A DNA stretch of 64,000 nt, taken from Turritopsis dohrnii. Lineage: Eukaryota; Cnidaria; Hydrozoa; Anthoathecata; Oceaniidae. The notes under the pieces are model-generated. The model saw only the letters and a list, made by a program, of their open reading frames with translations. It had not been told where the DNA came from and ran no database searches. Below are positions 1 to 12,271 of this stretch, piece after piece; within the stretch, counting starts at the first letter, position 1; each line of letters starts with the position of its first letter. Where the stretch lies: NCBI GenBank assembly GCA_027922465.2, contig BQMF02000119.1:682001-746000 (forward strand). Direction: 5' to 3'. Both the position numbers and the translations under genes were made by a program.

Positions 1-3000
1 TCAAGAAAACAAATGGTGGCACCAGGTTAATCTGGACGTGAAACGTTCTCATCGAAGATTTCCACATGGTAGCTGACAATTTGATAGTTTGCTTAAAAAA
101 ATAATTGTCGTTATTGGTTTTTTGGTGATGCTAAGAAAAACTATTATTTAAATTTATAAGGGTGCTCCGTTATTAGATTAATTTTATTGTGATAATATCT
201 ATTTGTTCAAATACTACTTGAATTTGAAATTCAACAACTTTTCACCTTTCCTTTTTGCCAAATTTGTTTGCAATGTTTTATGACTTCTGTTGGTAAGGAT
301 CATTACGTTGATTTAGATACACGACTGTCTCGTAAAAGAGTTTTACAGCATCAGCTAACAAGCATCATCATGCGAGTTCTTTGCCGAAACTCCGACTTGC
401 ACTATTACCAGGTGAGATGATGATATTGCAGTGGAAATGTTTGGCGTAGGTTTGTTGTTGTTGTTGTTGTTGTTCTCTCTTGCTCTATTCGTTATCCGTC
501 CACTTTGATACAATCTGACAAACTGATTTTTTAGACCTGTTTGGATTTAAAGAAAGTGATAGTAAACAAAACCATTTGCCACTGAATTCCACGTCTGCGT
601 TTGAGATAAAACCACGCAAATTCACCTTACCTTCTTCTTTAGCTGGCTTTACCATGCTAGCTTTTAACAGTCCTCTAAATTAAGGTCGGCACTCGGCAAA
701 AGCCGACCTTAAAACCAACGTAAAATCCCAAAAGCCGACCTGAAATTGCTATAAATTTTGCAGACCTATCTTGAATTAATTTCAGAGGGCTAGCTTTAAA
801 GCAAAAAATATAAAAGCTGAAAGTTCTGAAAATTCTGAAAGAGCATTTGAAATTGTTTTCATTATAATACACTCGCAAGTTCCTAGAACAAGTTGACGAT
901 TTTTTTCAAAGTAAAACTATTTGTTCAGGGTTACCATGACATCGCTGTTACGTTATTGAGAGTGCTTGGTGAAGATGTTGCAACGGCTCTGCTAGACCAG
1001 TTGTCCAACACACATATAAGGTATCACCTTTCCAAAATATCTTCGAAAATTTTTTCATTTGCAAATATAAATCAATTAATTAATGACATCAGCGCACAAT
1101 GAACAACAAGTTTTCGTAGCAGAAGCTTTTCCATTTTTATTTAAATCATTTTTAAGAATTTTTAGCATTGAAAATGATTTAAATAAAAATCAAAAAGCTT
1201 CTGCTACGGAAAACTTGTTTATTGAAGTTGTTTTAAACACCTTTGCAAAAAATATGTGAATCAATAGTTTTCGTGGCCTATGTTTACTATAGCGATGCAG
1301 ACATGAAAATGGCTTGCTTACTCCTCTTCTTGTTAGTTTTTTTTTATTTTGCAAACTCCATTAGTCCTCATATTGTTTGAAGTACACATGCTTTGAAGAC
1401 TGGGTCATTGAGACTTCTGTTGAATATTTATCTATTTATCATTTGACTGATGTATGTATACATCAAGTTCTTTCCTGTTTGTCCATAACCTTTTTATTTC
1501 ACCATTAGAGATTTCATGGACCGTAACATGAACCGCACAAATCGAATGCTTTCGTTTTTCTATGCGATCTTGTCCAAAGAAGATGCAATCCTAGCGGAAT
1601 TTCTCATCCGGTAGCAAGCTTCTAGTTCTTTTGCTGAAAGGAAAGTGTCGATTGTAAGAATTAACGTAATCTTTGATTTTCACACTAGGTCCGACGTCGG
1701 AACTATTTTTGCTTTGAGCTGGTTAATCACGTGGTTCGGTCACAATATAAATGGATTCGACTTGATTGTGAGGCTGTGTGACCTTTTTCTAGCCTCTCAT
1801 CCAGTGATGCCGGTCTATGTGTCAGTAGCAGTAAGTTTTCGTTTTACGTCATTGTTGAATTTTGTCTGTATGACTGAAGGTGGCATGCCTTGTTGAAAAA
1901 TCTCTGCAAAGTAGTGCATTTCTAAAGAAATATATACACTATTTCAGTAACAATGCCCTTCATCGCAGTGACTTTTTGACGATTTTGCACACTGGAATGA
2001 TCCCTGTTTATGTGAAATTATTCGGGTTAAATCAGTATTATATGATAAGAAGGAAGAAAATGTGTTCCATGATTAAGCACCCTCGTACCATTCCTTATCA
2101 CCTAAGTACCATGTAATATTGCATCTTCCATTGCAATATAATGAAATTCAAATGCAATACGTTGCTGTAATTCTGTGATGAATTCGAGAGAGGTAAACGA
2201 AAGTAAAGGGTCGCTTCTGGAAGAAATAAACGTATGGCCAATGAACTTGTCAGCCTGTTTATTAAAGGACGGACGAATTTGTACGAAGAAATGACATTCT
2301 ATTGTATGAGTTAAAACTCTCATTGCAGTCTCAATACGACTGTTTCAAAATAATACAGTTCTGCAAAATATAGTGGTGGAAACCTTCAAATAGCATTTGT
2401 TTGGGTCAGCGAGAATAAAATTACGTCATGTCTCGTTCATTCAGACGTCTTTGTAAGACTTTCCTAAGGAATGTTTGATGGACATCGAGTTCTTTTGATG
2501 CATGACTTTCATTTCGAAGGATGATTTTTTTTTTCGGAAATCTCGTATTAAAGTTTTACTAGGAGTCTTCCACTGAAAAACATTAGCCTTTCTAATCCGA
2601 TTTTTTTCACTTGACAGCTCGTGCTATCGCACAGAGAAAAAGTTCTGGAGCGTGAATGCGACATGGCGATGGTCCATCACTGTTTGTGTCGGCTGCCGTC
2701 ATATATCGGCGTCGATGAAATCGAAAAACTGATCAGCGATTCGAACGTGCTGTTTACGAAACATCCACCGGATTCGTTGAAGTCGGAAGTACGGAAGTAT
2801 CTTCGGGAAAGGTATGAAGTTATGTTGTTTTGTTTTGGTTTTTTTTTTTGAGATCAACTGGTGACATTTTATTTTCACCGTTTTTCCAACTTTTACAAAC
2901 CCGATAACAATGAAAAAAGTCCATTTTCTTAAAGTAAAGTGACAGAAATAATATGCTTCTGTGTGAATTACTCCAGCTCCAAAAACATTGGGGAAAAAGT

Positions 3001-3688
3001 GGTACTGAGAAAGAGAGGAGTGATATTTGATTTGGGAAAAATTTCGCACGTGAGCAACAATAATGATCCTTTTATGCATGATTTTATGGTTCCGATGATA
3101 ATTTTATCGCGTGTTATGCGTTATGATTAAGTTGACTAAACGAGCAGAGGCAAACATGACGTCATTGATGTTTTTTCTGGAAAGAAATATTTTTAGTACT
3201 CTCTTCATATTACTGTTCTCGTTAAGCGTCCGTTTTCTCTGTTGAATGCCAATCTAGAGAATTTCTAATTGTAATTTTTGAGAAAGAATACTGACAGAAG
3301 CTTCATGATTTAAATTTTATTTTCTAATACTATCAAAACGTTTCGTTGTCACACATTCGCAAATTTTTTTATATTTTTTATTTATTTTTTTTTTTTTTTG
3401 CTTTCTAGTGACTCGATAAGTCAACATGCTGAGCTGATCTACCGCTCATACAACCAAAGACCTGACAGTGTTTTGAGGCGACGCAAGAAACTCGGCCGTT
3501 ATTTGTCGGAAGCATCAACTTCCTTTCCAGACTACTCGAACCAGGCGCTGGTCTTGGCGAAAGATGCGAAACCGTCAAGCGTCGTCCAACACACGAACCC
3601 TGTCGTCAAAGTTGCCGTCTGGACCATGACGTTATCTATGGGAGTGATGACGTTTTTAGTTTTAAACACTTCTAAATACTGGTTATGA
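1..3688 (+). CDS. TBC1D20: TBC1D20-like Rab GTPase-activating protein, seven exons, 5' partial
   Basis: Exons at 1-68, 317-411, 929-1020, 1509-1610, 1689-1830, 2618-2811 and 3409-3688 join with matching phases and AG/GT borders. The product follows human TBC1D20 from the catalytic region to the C-terminus. Exon 1 carries the arginine-finger motif (VNLDVKR, the IxxDxxR position), and the glutamine finger YYQGYHD spans the 411/929 junction. DVGTIFALSWLITWFGH (exon 5) and ERECDMAMVHH (exon 6) are strongly conserved. The last exon ends in a hydrophobic segment (VAVWTMTLSMGVMTFLVL), matching the C-terminal ER membrane anchor of the family. Known role: GAP for Rab1/Rab2 (and Rab18) in ER-Golgi traffic and lipid-droplet/autophagosome biology. 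All seven exons are open, so the gene looks functional; earlier exons lie left of the window. Two donors (positions 69 and 1611) are GTAGC, slightly off consensus. Confidence 0.93.
1105..1219. mobile_element. 115-bp hairpin MITE in a TBC1D20 intron
   Basis: Two arms of about 50 nt (start AACAAGTTTTCGTAGCAGA, end TCTGCTACGGAAAACTTGTT) are almost perfect reverse complements separated by a short loop. It lies in the intron between the exons ending at 1020 and starting at 1509. No coding capacity. The superfamily cannot be set without a clear target-site duplication. Confidence 0.7.
1891..1995 (-). repeat. Copy of the dispersed ~110-bp MITE family (intron of TBC1D20)
   Basis: Shares the family core (TTTCTAAAGAAATAT and TTCATCGCAGTGACTTTTTG) with the copies at 4441, 4864, 5717, 51105, 51530, 52386, 62300 and 62463. 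The ends are imperfect inverted repeats of the type GCAAAATCGTCAAAAAGTCA. Reverse orientation relative to the 4441 copy. Confidence 0.65.
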
Positions 3689-4440
3689 CATCCGCTTTAC
3701 TCTTTCAAGTACACTGGTTAGGACATCCACTTTGCTCGACCGTACGACAGTGTCATACGTCTTCATCAGAGAAATCTGTTTATTGTCCTGATCGACCAAT
3801 CACAAGCTTTCATCAAACGTTCTCGCTCAATTAAATTGCATTTTGTTGTGGCGTACAACCAATAGCAAAAGGATTTGTTCGTCCAATGAAATGCGAGTGT
3901 GTATAATCGATGATAAGACTTTTTTTAAAGTTCGCCACGAAAACAAACAGTTATTTCATTTTATTTTTTTAAAACGAAAATATAAAGCGATCACGCTAAC
4001 TTTCTTGAGCTAAAATGGCGACGAAGATGCGAGCAAATGCTCATCTTATAGTTAAAAGCGTTTCTTTATAAAACATGGCATCCAGTTTGGTACAGGGACT
4101 AAAATAGTTCGTTATTCACAAAGAAACGAATGTTATTAGTGATTTGATTGGTTGATAGGAATCCGATGAAAAGTTTGCGCCAATCAGATCCTGATATTAC
4201 ACCATTCCTTTGCCAACGTATTTCTTTGGATCGGAATAGATGCGACTTCTGATATGAAGCCCGCTTAACGTCTCGGTTAAACACTTCTGTAGTTCGTGTG
4301 ATCATGCATGTATGGTCTGATTGAAGTAGGCTGAACCCTGGTCACACTGATTAAAGTAAATTTAGCAAGATTTACCTGACGATCACAGCTTCTAAGAACT
4401 TGGCAAGTGAACTTTCTACCAAGGAGTACATTGGCAATCG

Positions 4441-4561
4441 CCCAGCGGGCAAAATCGTCAAAAAGTCACTGCGATGAAGAACATGTTCATTAAAATAGTG
4501 CGTATATTTCTACAGAAATGCACTCCTTCGCAGAGATTTTTCAACAAATTTGCCCGCTGGG
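4441..4561 (+). mobile_element. 121-bp MITE with CCCAGCGGGCAAA termini
   Basis: Terminal inverted repeats CCCAGCGGGCAAA / TTTGCCCGCTGGG enclose the core GCGTATATTTCTACAGAAAT. This is the best-preserved member of the dispersed family. The same insertion is present in the duplicated copy at 51105-51225, so it predates the duplication. Confidence 0.8.
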
Positions 4562-4863
4562 TCCTTCATAAACACGTCCCTTACATGTTCATCTGATAGC
4601 TGTCAGTATTTGTTATATAGTCTTGGTGTATAATATTAGAATATTTTATTGACAACTATCATGTGTTCTTACTGGTAACCCAGTTGTTTTGCTCTAGAGT
4701 CGAGAAAAAGAAAAGTTAATGGTGTGAACTAGCCTTTAAAAGTCTTTCGAAACTGATGTTTGAGAGAAAAACATGCAGTGACGTCATAATATTTCTGTTG
4801 TCACTGTTTCTCCATTTAATCTTCATGGCTGTCTTTATATAATTCATCTCTTTCAAGTGGACA

Positions 4864-4964
4864 AATATTTTGAAATCACTGCGATGGAGTACATTTCTAA
4901 AGAAATATTGACGAATTTAATTGAAAATGCTCTTCATCTTAGTGATCTGAAGATTTTGCCCGCT
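4864..4964 (-). repeat. Diverged member of the CCCAGCGGGC MITE family
   Basis: Contains TGAAATCACTGCGATGGAGT, TTTCTAAAGAAATATT and AGATTTTGCCCGCT, matching the family in reverse order. Partner copy at about 51530-51634. Confidence 0.6.
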
Positions 4965-5716
4965 ATATCTCCCTACGACGACTTGGATGTAATATTTTAA
5001 TTCCTTTTTAATATTAGTTGCCATGGAAACGTCAAACCGAATAGTTTATCTGACAATTTCAGACCATTCAAACTCCATAGTGTAAAACTTGTAAAATTTG
5101 TTTGGTTGAGCGAGTATTTGGTCAAGTGACGCCTCTTTTTGTCAAATTGAACTTTTCACGGGCAAGTTTGATGGTCGGAAATTGTGAGACACATGTGTTG
5201 TGGGTGGACTTTGAAATATCGCAAAGACTCATGGGAACGGCTTATGTTTATCACAAAGATTGTAATTTTATTTGTAAAAATAGAACGAAATATTTTCTTG
5301 GTTCGGTATATACTTATTTTTAGAAATACGAAAAAAAAAAATTTTTATGTCCATGCTTGGTTTTACAAATTTTATCGGCTGATATTATCGCTCGTTTAGT
5401 TCTGATTCGGTGTGATGACGTCACCACCTCTTGTACGAGCCGGCAAACGTTCGTCATATTTCTCTCGTTTCTCGTTTCTCTCGACGACGACGGACGATTG
5501 ACGCGTTCTCATGTAAAGTGACGTCAAAACTGGAATTTTGGTTGAATTGAGGCGTATAGCAATGTGTGGTTTCATTGCGCCCGGGCGTGATTTTTGTTTG
5601 CTGGTCATCACCATAGTAAGATATTAAATCCTGAAAAACGAAGAAAATTATTTAACCCTATCTGTTTTGTTATTGGTATGGGAGCGTGCATGCATGCAAA
5701 AGGTTGTTGTTATAAG

Positions 5717-5829
5717 TCCCAGTGTCAAAAAAACCTCTGCATTGAAGAGCATTTTTATTGAAATAGTGTGTATATTTCTATAGAAATGCACTCCTTCGCA
5801 GCGATTTTCTACAAGTTTGGCCACTCTGA
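5717..5829 (+). repeat. Diverged member of the CCCAGCGGGC MITE family
   Basis: Contains TTGAAGAGCATTTTTATTGA and TTTCTATAGAAATGCACTCC. The equivalent in the second duplication copy (about 52386-52800) is split by a SINE, which gives a before/after view of that insertion. Confidence 0.65.
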
Positions 5830-6261
5830 TGCTCGCTACTTTTCATCATCTATACTAAGATAGTGTATGCAACCTCTTTCCAAAATGTCAGAACTGTTGT
5901 GTGAGTTTTGACGAGAAAAGGTACTAGGTACTAAGTTATAGTGATAATAAATCGCATAGAAACGATGCGTTTATACACACTTCTATTGTAACATTTGTAC
6001 AGTTTTGACAGAAATCCGACCAAGGTGTATTTGTATAAAAGATCGCTTCCTGACATGCGCTGTAAATTTTATATTTCTCGTTGAAAGACAGAGGTTGTCT
6101 AATTGTTTGAAAGAGCGAGGAAAGTGTTGTTTGTAAACTCGATCACCCAAATAAATTTTACAATGCTTGTACCGTTTGTGGTTTGACATTGAAAGTCCTT
6201 AGCACCCCGAGATAATATTGATTGGCTCTCAGGAGGCTATCCATCTAACAATTTGAAAGCC

Positions 6262-6424
6262 AACCTCGTCCCCAGGGCTTCTTGCCTTTTCGATATACGG
6301 ATGGCGGCAAAGATAGTCCTGGTGCAGGCCGGTCAAAACCAACCGAAATACTGGTGGTTTTAATTTATGCAGTATGACGTCATTTGTCTTCGCCGCCATC
6401 CGAAGAAGCCCTGGGGACGAGGTT
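6262..6424. mobile_element. 163-bp MITE, AACCTCGTCCCCAGGGCTTC termini
   Basis: A perfect 22-bp terminal inverted repeat begins AACCTCGTCCCCAGGGCTTC and ends GAAGCCCTGGGGACGAGGTT. Inside, GGATGGCGGC / GCCGCCATCC extends the hairpin. The same insertion is at 53085-53247 in the second duplication copy. Confidence 0.8.
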
Positions 6425-7140
6425 GTTTGAAAGCAGTTAACTCTCTCAGTTAAAACCTCTTCAAAATAGTTTGAAAGAACGAGGCATAGCTTGAACCTAA
6501 CCCTCACTAACCCAAACAAATTTTACAAGGTTTACACCATGAAGTTTTGATGCTCTCAAATTGTTAGATGAACTATATGTTTCTCATGTGTCAGATATAT
6601 TCATTATACCGATAAACTTAAGTATTGTGATATATGATACTACTAACCTGTTCATCGCTTCTTTCCTATGCGTAATTGATGCCACCAGTCAAATGTAACA
6701 AATATGATGTGGAAAATATTTGACGTCAAATTAATTCGTAAAACCATGTTCAAAGTGGTCTCATTCTGAAGAAATGTTATATCAGAAAGTACCATGGCAA
6801 CAACAAGTTAAATAAATTTTTGCATAAAATCATAAAATGCAGCATGATTTTCTTAGACGTTTACATAAATTACGCCACAACATCTAATGCCTCGTTTTCA
6901 AACTGAATATTTGCGCTGTTGACAAGGAGGAGTGACACCTGGATGTAATCGTGTAGTGGTGTAACTCATGCATGAAATATCCGGTACTACAACACGGAGT
7001 ATGTGAAATTGACGCTCCAATGATCAACTGTAAGAGTTTGAAATCTAGGTTTTGGTGGCGTTGAATTAATGGAGTTGGGGGCGCTGAATGTTTTGTTTAG
7101 AATGCTATGTGTAGGTCATAAAACAGCTAACCGGTGAAAT

Positions 7141-7196
7141 CACAGAATATTTAACAGAATGACAGAATATTTAACAGAATCACAGAATATTTAACA
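7141..7196 (+). repeat. 18-bp tandem repeat, about 3 units
   Basis: Units of the form CACAGAATATTTAACAGA repeat head to tail. The corresponding array at 54052-54145 has about five units. Confidence 0.75.
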
Positions 7197-7852
7197 GTTC
7201 CAAAAATTGATCTTTTCTGATAAGACTAGTCTGCGTTTATGATAACGCCCATTGAAGATTTTAGAGGTTTATTTTTCCAACATTTCAAAAAGATTTTTTT
7301 TTTATGTGTTATGAGCATCGCAAACGATTGATATCAGTTATTGTATTGTTTTTTCGGGCCTTGAGGTATTTACCTTAAATGTTTAAACACGCTCTGTGTG
7401 GTGGTTTCACCGCCAGCCATTCATATGGAGTTGTTCTTAATGGGACATGCCGTACGGATGCATATGCTTTATGCGCACTTAAAAGAAGATAAGAACTAGT
7501 AGAGGATATGCATTGTTATACACAATGACTGGAAACTTCCGATCAGACTTTCGGAATTCGTCACTCTTCGAAATGTTATTATCTCCTTAATATAATGCAT
7601 TGAGAAAAAGATCGTTAAAACAGCCTCGATTGAATAATGAAAAGGTTTCGCGAACGAAACAGATATTCTCACAAAGCAAATGGTTAAAGCATTGCATTGT
7701 GGTATCTGATTATTTAGGAGATTTTGGGAGCGATCAATTCTGATGGAATTTCAATATGCATGCTGACATAAGCTTTAATTTGAAGTAAACAAGCGATTAA
7801 TGTCTGTTTTAGCCGATGCGAATAATTCTCAGATTATTAAATATACTAGCAA

Positions 7853-7969
7853 GTTGGAGGATGATGAGGATGAGGAGGATGATGATGAAGAACAAAATCG
7901 GAAACTGACATTCGCCTATCTCGTGAAACTACTATGCCTCCTCGCTCGCTTACGCTCGCTGCGGGGCAA
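7853..7969 (-). repeat. Solo terminal-repeat fragment of the TTGCCCCCGCAGCGAGCG element family
   Basis: Matches the right arm of the 28101-31210 element (AACAAAATCGGAAACTGACA, CTCGCTCGCTTACGCTCGCT) and ends at the same CGGGGCAA terminus. A GAT/GAG-rich microsatellite starts it. It sits where homology between the duplication copies ends. Confidence 0.7.
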
Positions 7970-8378
7970 TTAATTATGCTTAAAGCAAGCGATTTGAGAT
8001 CGAGATCTGTGATGAAGACAACACGTTGAAAGATTCATTTGTGGCGAGAAATCGTGAATGAAATTTTTGAGGATAAATTCTCTCTTGTGCAGGCAAGAAG
8101 AACGTTTTTAAACCTTATTTAAAGCAGGGATGTGTCCCTGATGACGCATTGAAACGAAGTCCGTCAAAAATGGCTTCCCTATTTATTGATAAAGAGATAA
8201 TCTAGTTTCTAAAGTATAAACTCTAAGATCAAGTGCTTTTCTGAAATAAAAAAAATTATTATGAAGCAACGTTAAAGAATTAATTCAACATGGCATCGCA
8301 AAACAGATATTACTTTCCTTTTAGACAGCAGGTAGCCTTTCTCATCCATTTCCGCCGGTTAAACGCGAATAATGATTA
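7970..8378. other. No gene or repeat recognised
   Basis: AT-rich DNA between the solo terminal repeat and the pogo-like element. No credible exon, RNA gene or inverted repeat seen. Confidence 0.4.
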
Positions 8379-8983
8379 CAGTATACTCTCGATAAGTGGG
8401 ACGCTCAAGGGATCGAAAAAAAGCGTACTACTTAGCGGGCGTCCTACTTATCCGAATCTCCCCGTAAGTAGGACACTTGCAAAAAAGGGTTGATTTGTCC
8501 CAGTTATGAAAGGTTTTAGGTCATGGTCATTACAATATAAGAAACAAACCACTAGAAGCAGGATGCAATGTATTTATATCACTTTAAACCTTGAATATCT
8601 AAGTACAACATAATCTACATAATGCAAAAATCTGTCAACGTCGTTTGTCTTGAAGTAGCTTGAATTCTCTCAGACATTTTCTGTGACATTTTTTCAACAA
8701 AATCTTTCGATGGATTGTTTACAATCTATTCATTGACGATCCGAACAAAAAACATTCGACTCTTCTGGAAGTCGCTGCATTGAATGTCCTACTTATGCAG
8801 AGTTTTTGCGCCAAGGGACCGGGAAAAAGTGTACTACTTAGCGGGCGTCCTACTTATCCGGTGTACTACTTAAGCGAAGTTGTTTTGCCTGAAAAGGGTA
8901 AGCAAGTCCAAGGGACCGGGAAAAAGTGTACTAGATAGCGGGCGTCCTACTTATCCGGTGTACCACTTATCGAGAGTATACTG
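8379..8983. mobile_element. Non-autonomous pogo/Tigger-like DNA element
   Basis: Termini CAGTATACTCTCGATAAGTG and CACTTATCGAGAGTATACTG are inverted repeats flanked by TA on both sides (8377-8378 and 8984-8985), the target duplication of the Tc1/mariner superfamily. The CAGTA start and CTCGATAAG subterminus resemble pogo/Tigger. A ~50-bp subterminal motif (GTACTACTTAGCGGGCGTCC) occurs three times, at about 8406, 8812 and 8910. No transposase is present. Confidence 0.8.
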
Positions 8984-9728
8984 TACAATCATTCTCTGAA
9001 ATAACTGCAATGGATGAAACACCAGTTTGGGCTGATATGATGAGTATGAGCTAAGGAATCGGATATGTTGAACAAAAGATTTTACGTCTGAATGCATCTT
9101 TGTATCATCAGCTCCAGATGGAGTACTTTCAGCTCTGCTTCACAAAATCAACTGAAAACTTATCCTTTCCATAATTCAACCAAATCTGATATTAAAGAAG
9201 AAAATGTTCCGTTCAACCTTCTCTGAAACAGGATGACAAAGAAGAAGACTTGGTATCAGTTGTTTAGCCTGGTTTAAAATTTGCCCGGGGCTTCTGTTAG
9301 AGGATTTGCGATAATATATGTATTTCCAGGGGTATGTTAATGCATAGAAATACGAAAAGAGAAAGAATCACAACATTCAGCTGCTCTATTCAATTTTCTA
9401 TTGTTCTTTTCTAACAATCGGTTAGAACCGCGTTCACGGTACAAGTCTTTTTGGCGCGCAAAAAAAAAACATATGATTAATTTCACGAGAATTTTACCGA
9501 CAAATAACGAGAAATCACAAGTTTTTAATATCAAGTTATTTATGGTTTTCCCCCATAAACGAAGTCTTGATTGGCTTAAGTTAATCCCAGGTAAGTGGAA
9601 GGCAATCGAGTTAAAAGTTTATTACTTCAAACTTTCTCGGTTGATAAAAAAGAAGAGAAACATGCAAGACACCATTTTTATAACGAAAACACAACATGAA
9701 ACTTCAACAACAGTTATCTTAATAACCA
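8984..9728. other. No gene recognised
   Basis: AT-rich spacer. A 149-codon open frame at 9401-9850 runs into the palindromic element at 9729 and resembles no known family, so it is not called. Confidence 0.4.
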
Positions 9729-9920
9729 CAATCCCGGACAAAATATTGTGGCAAAAGCATGAAATTCACGTCATGAGGCCCCCCTTCCCCCACCATCAAT
9801 GTTATCAATGTTTGTTGGAACCTCTGGCTGGACACAACTCAAAACATTGATGCTGGGGGAGGGGGTATTTGAATTTTTCATGAAAAACATCAGTTTTGCC
9901 ACAATTTTTGTCCGGGATTG
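9729..9920. mobile_element. 192-bp palindromic element M, left copy
   Basis: Ends CAATCCCGGACAAAAT...TTGTGGCAAAA and TTTTGCCACAATTTTTGTCC...GGGATTG form imperfect terminal inverted repeats. The copy at 13370-13561 is identical and in the same orientation. The two bracket the duplicated 1.72 kb unit. Confidence 0.8.
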
Positions 9921-10551
9921 TCTGAATTTTAAGAATAAAAATGGAAAGGGGTCTTCCTAGTAAAACGACACATTCTTTCAAGACTGACATCTCCCACAAC
10001 ATGTGCTGGCAGCCAGGTTGCCCCTTGTCACAGTTCGTGTAATTTTACACAAAATCAAAACAAAAGAACATGGCCCTACTGCAAAACAGGCTTTTGCAGT
10101 TTGTCAATATTTGTGAATTCAAACATGTATATACTCTAAACATGCTGTCAAGAATATGTGATACAAGAAATAACCAAAGTTTACGTGGTATACTGGGTCA
10201 AATGATGAACAATACAAAGTCGTCTAGCAAAATATATACCAAATGTATGTGAACATAAAACAGAAAGATAATTTTTCTCTGACAAAAACAGATATACCCT
10301 ATATATACGTGTCATAATAATAACATAATATATAATATTGTAAACTTGTCTATGAAAATATATACAAAATGTGTGTAAACTCAACAGAAACTTTTTTCTT
10401 TCAAGCCGTGTAAACAAAACTAAGTGAACACCAAAATGGATGACAGTCAGTGGGACGCACTTGGTTTTACGCAAAGCCTTAAGTGCTTAGTCAAGGAAGG
10501 AATTTTTCGCTTGTTGCAGTAGGTCACATTTCTAAAATATCCAAAACAACG

Positions 10552-10794
10552 TTTTGCGACACGTCACCAACACGTCACCAACACGTCACCAACTGTAAAG
10601 AGTGTTTTCATTGGGAATTGTAACACGTCACCACACGTCACCACTTTTTTTTTATAAGAAGAGTATATTATTTTATTACTATCAAAGAAAGTTGGTGACG
10701 TGTGGTGACGTGTTATAATTCCCAGTGAAAACACTATTACAGTTGGTGACGTGTTGGTGACGTGTTGGTGACGTGTTGGTGACGTGTCGCAAAA
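10552..10794. repeat. Palindrome built of GACGTGTTG(GT) repeats, copy 1
   Basis: Left end TTTTGCGACACGTCACCAAC and right end GTTGGTGACGTGTCGCAAAA are inverted repeats. The left arm has three 11-bp units (ACGTCACCAAC), the right arm four, and a second inner pair (ACACGTCACCACACGTCACC / complement) flanks an AT-rich centre. It looks like a MITE with tandem subterminal repeats. Each unit carries an ACGT core of the kind bZIP/CREB proteins bind; any such binding is inference. Confidence 0.8.
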
Positions 10795-10799
10795 TGTTA

Positions 10800-11230
10800 A
10801 ATGTAAAGTAAAAGTCAAAGTGAAAGTAAAAGTTTGCTTCGTTTGTCCAAAACTGTTCGTCTTTCTTTCGATAAGCCTTTGCAAATCCAAGTCTTTGTTT
10901 CTTATCCGCTTCTGTGAGGAGGCGTACTCGTATCCGTTCCTTCTCAAAACCCCGCTCGCAGCTTTGTTGCTTGTTGTGTTACCCAGTCCGGCTTCCTCCT
11001 GAATACGCTTAAAGGAAATTGTAGCACTGCCATTCCTGTGTGCCCGTAATGCCCCCTTTCATCATCCCGTTCCATTCGCGAAGTTGTCTACTTGGGCCTT
11101 CCCTTGTTTTTGTGCCGCAAATCTTCCTTCTTTTCCATTGGTATCTTGGCATGGCAGTAAACGTCTCTCTCTGCAAAGTGCAGATACCTGCCGCAAAGCA
11201 ACTGACACCAAACTTCTGGTGGAGAACCCT
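10800..11230 (-). pseudogene. Decayed Tc1/mariner-type transposase remnant (unit copy 1)
   Basis: Read on the minus strand across at least two frames, this gives KNKGRPK, then ISFKRIQEEAGLGN, VLRRNGYEYASS and LLTEADKKQRLGFAKAYRKK followed by DEQFWTNE. This order matches the helix-turn-helix to early catalytic region of Tc1-like transposases. Frameshifts and an in-frame stop break it, and the catalytic DDE part is absent. Family assignment is by pattern only. Confidence 0.5.
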
Positions 11231-12271
11231 CAAATCGGACAGATTCTTCCACGGTGATCTTTTACGAGGTCATGTTTTTTGTCGATATGTTTTGTTTATA
11301 CCTAAAGTAAAGTAAACAAAATGCTTTGTTGGTGTTTACATTGCAAATAGTATTTCAGATTACCTATTTGTAACTTTTGTTTATTTATATTCCAAAGTGG
11401 TAGCAACAAACAAAACTGTTTTGTAATTCATTCCCACATCCCCACAAACTTGTTTACATTTACATTGTTTACTTACTGAATAACAGAGACAATAATAACA
11501 ATAGAAAAGTACACAAATTACATCTGCAACCCTCCAAGTAAAATAAGCAACTTCTAAGTAGTCAGACATTACCAAATAAGCAAACGTAAACATTAGAAAA
11601 TCTATACACAAAATGACTAAGTCATGCAAAAATTCAGATGTCTGAATTTTAAGAATAAAAATGGAAAGGGGTCTTCCTAGTAAAACGACACATTCTTTCA
11701 AGACTGACATCTCCCACAACATGTGCTGGCAGCCAGGTTGCCCCTTGTCACAGTTCGTGTAATTTTACACAAAATCAAAACAAAAGAACATGGCCCTACT
11801 GCAAAACAGGCTTTTGCAGTTTGTCAATATTTGTGAATTCAAACATGTATATACTCTAAACATGCTGTCAAGAATATGTGATACAAGAAATAACCAAAGT
11901 TTACGTGGTATACTGGGTCAAATGATGAACAATACAAAGTCGTCTAGCAAAATATATACCAAATGTATGTGAACATAAAACAGAAAGATAATTTTTCTCT
12001 GACAAAAACAGATATACCCTATATATACGTGTCATAATAATAACATAATATATAATATTGTAAACTTGTCTATGAAAATATATACAAAATGTGTGTGAAC
12101 TCAACAGAAACTTTTTTCTTTCAAGCCGTGTAAACAAAACTAAGTGAACACCAAAATGGATGACAGTCAGTGGGACGCACTTGGTTTTACGCAAAGCCTT
12201 AAGTGCTTAGTCAAGGAAGGAATTTTTCGCTTGTTGCAGTAGGTCACATTTCTAAAATATCCAAAACAACG

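Larger units (their letters stand above)
3001..7852. repeat. Segmental duplication, copy 1 (TBC1D20 last intron/exon plus 3' flank)
   Basis: This stretch recurs with high identity, in the same orientation, from about 48003 to 62163. Matching landmarks are GAGCAACAATAATGATCC (3052/48040), the last TBC1D20 exon (3409/50076), the AACCTCGTCCCCAGGGCTTC hairpin element (6262/53085) and the 18-bp array (7141/54052). Copy 1 is compact (about 4.9 kb) and remains attached to the full TBC1D20 gene, so it is probably the parental copy. After the stop at 3688 I see no further gene in it. Confidence 0.9.
9921..11640. repeat. 1.72 kb tandem unit U, first copy
   Basis: Begins TCTGAATTTTAAGAATAAAA and ends AAAAATTCAGA, a short terminal inverted repeat. 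It is followed head-to-tail by a second, nearly identical copy at 11641-13369. I see one clear base change (about 10377 versus 12097) and one 11-bp insertion between the copies. It contains the palindrome at 10552 and a decayed transposase at 10800-11230. Confidence 0.9.

Noticed and set aside
9401..9850. 149-codon open frame
   Set aside because: It runs across the border of palindromic element M, has no recognisable motif and no splice context.
10552..10794. CRISPR-like array of short repeats
   Set aside because: Units are 11 bp, contiguous without spacers, and form a palindrome in a eukaryotic transposon setting.
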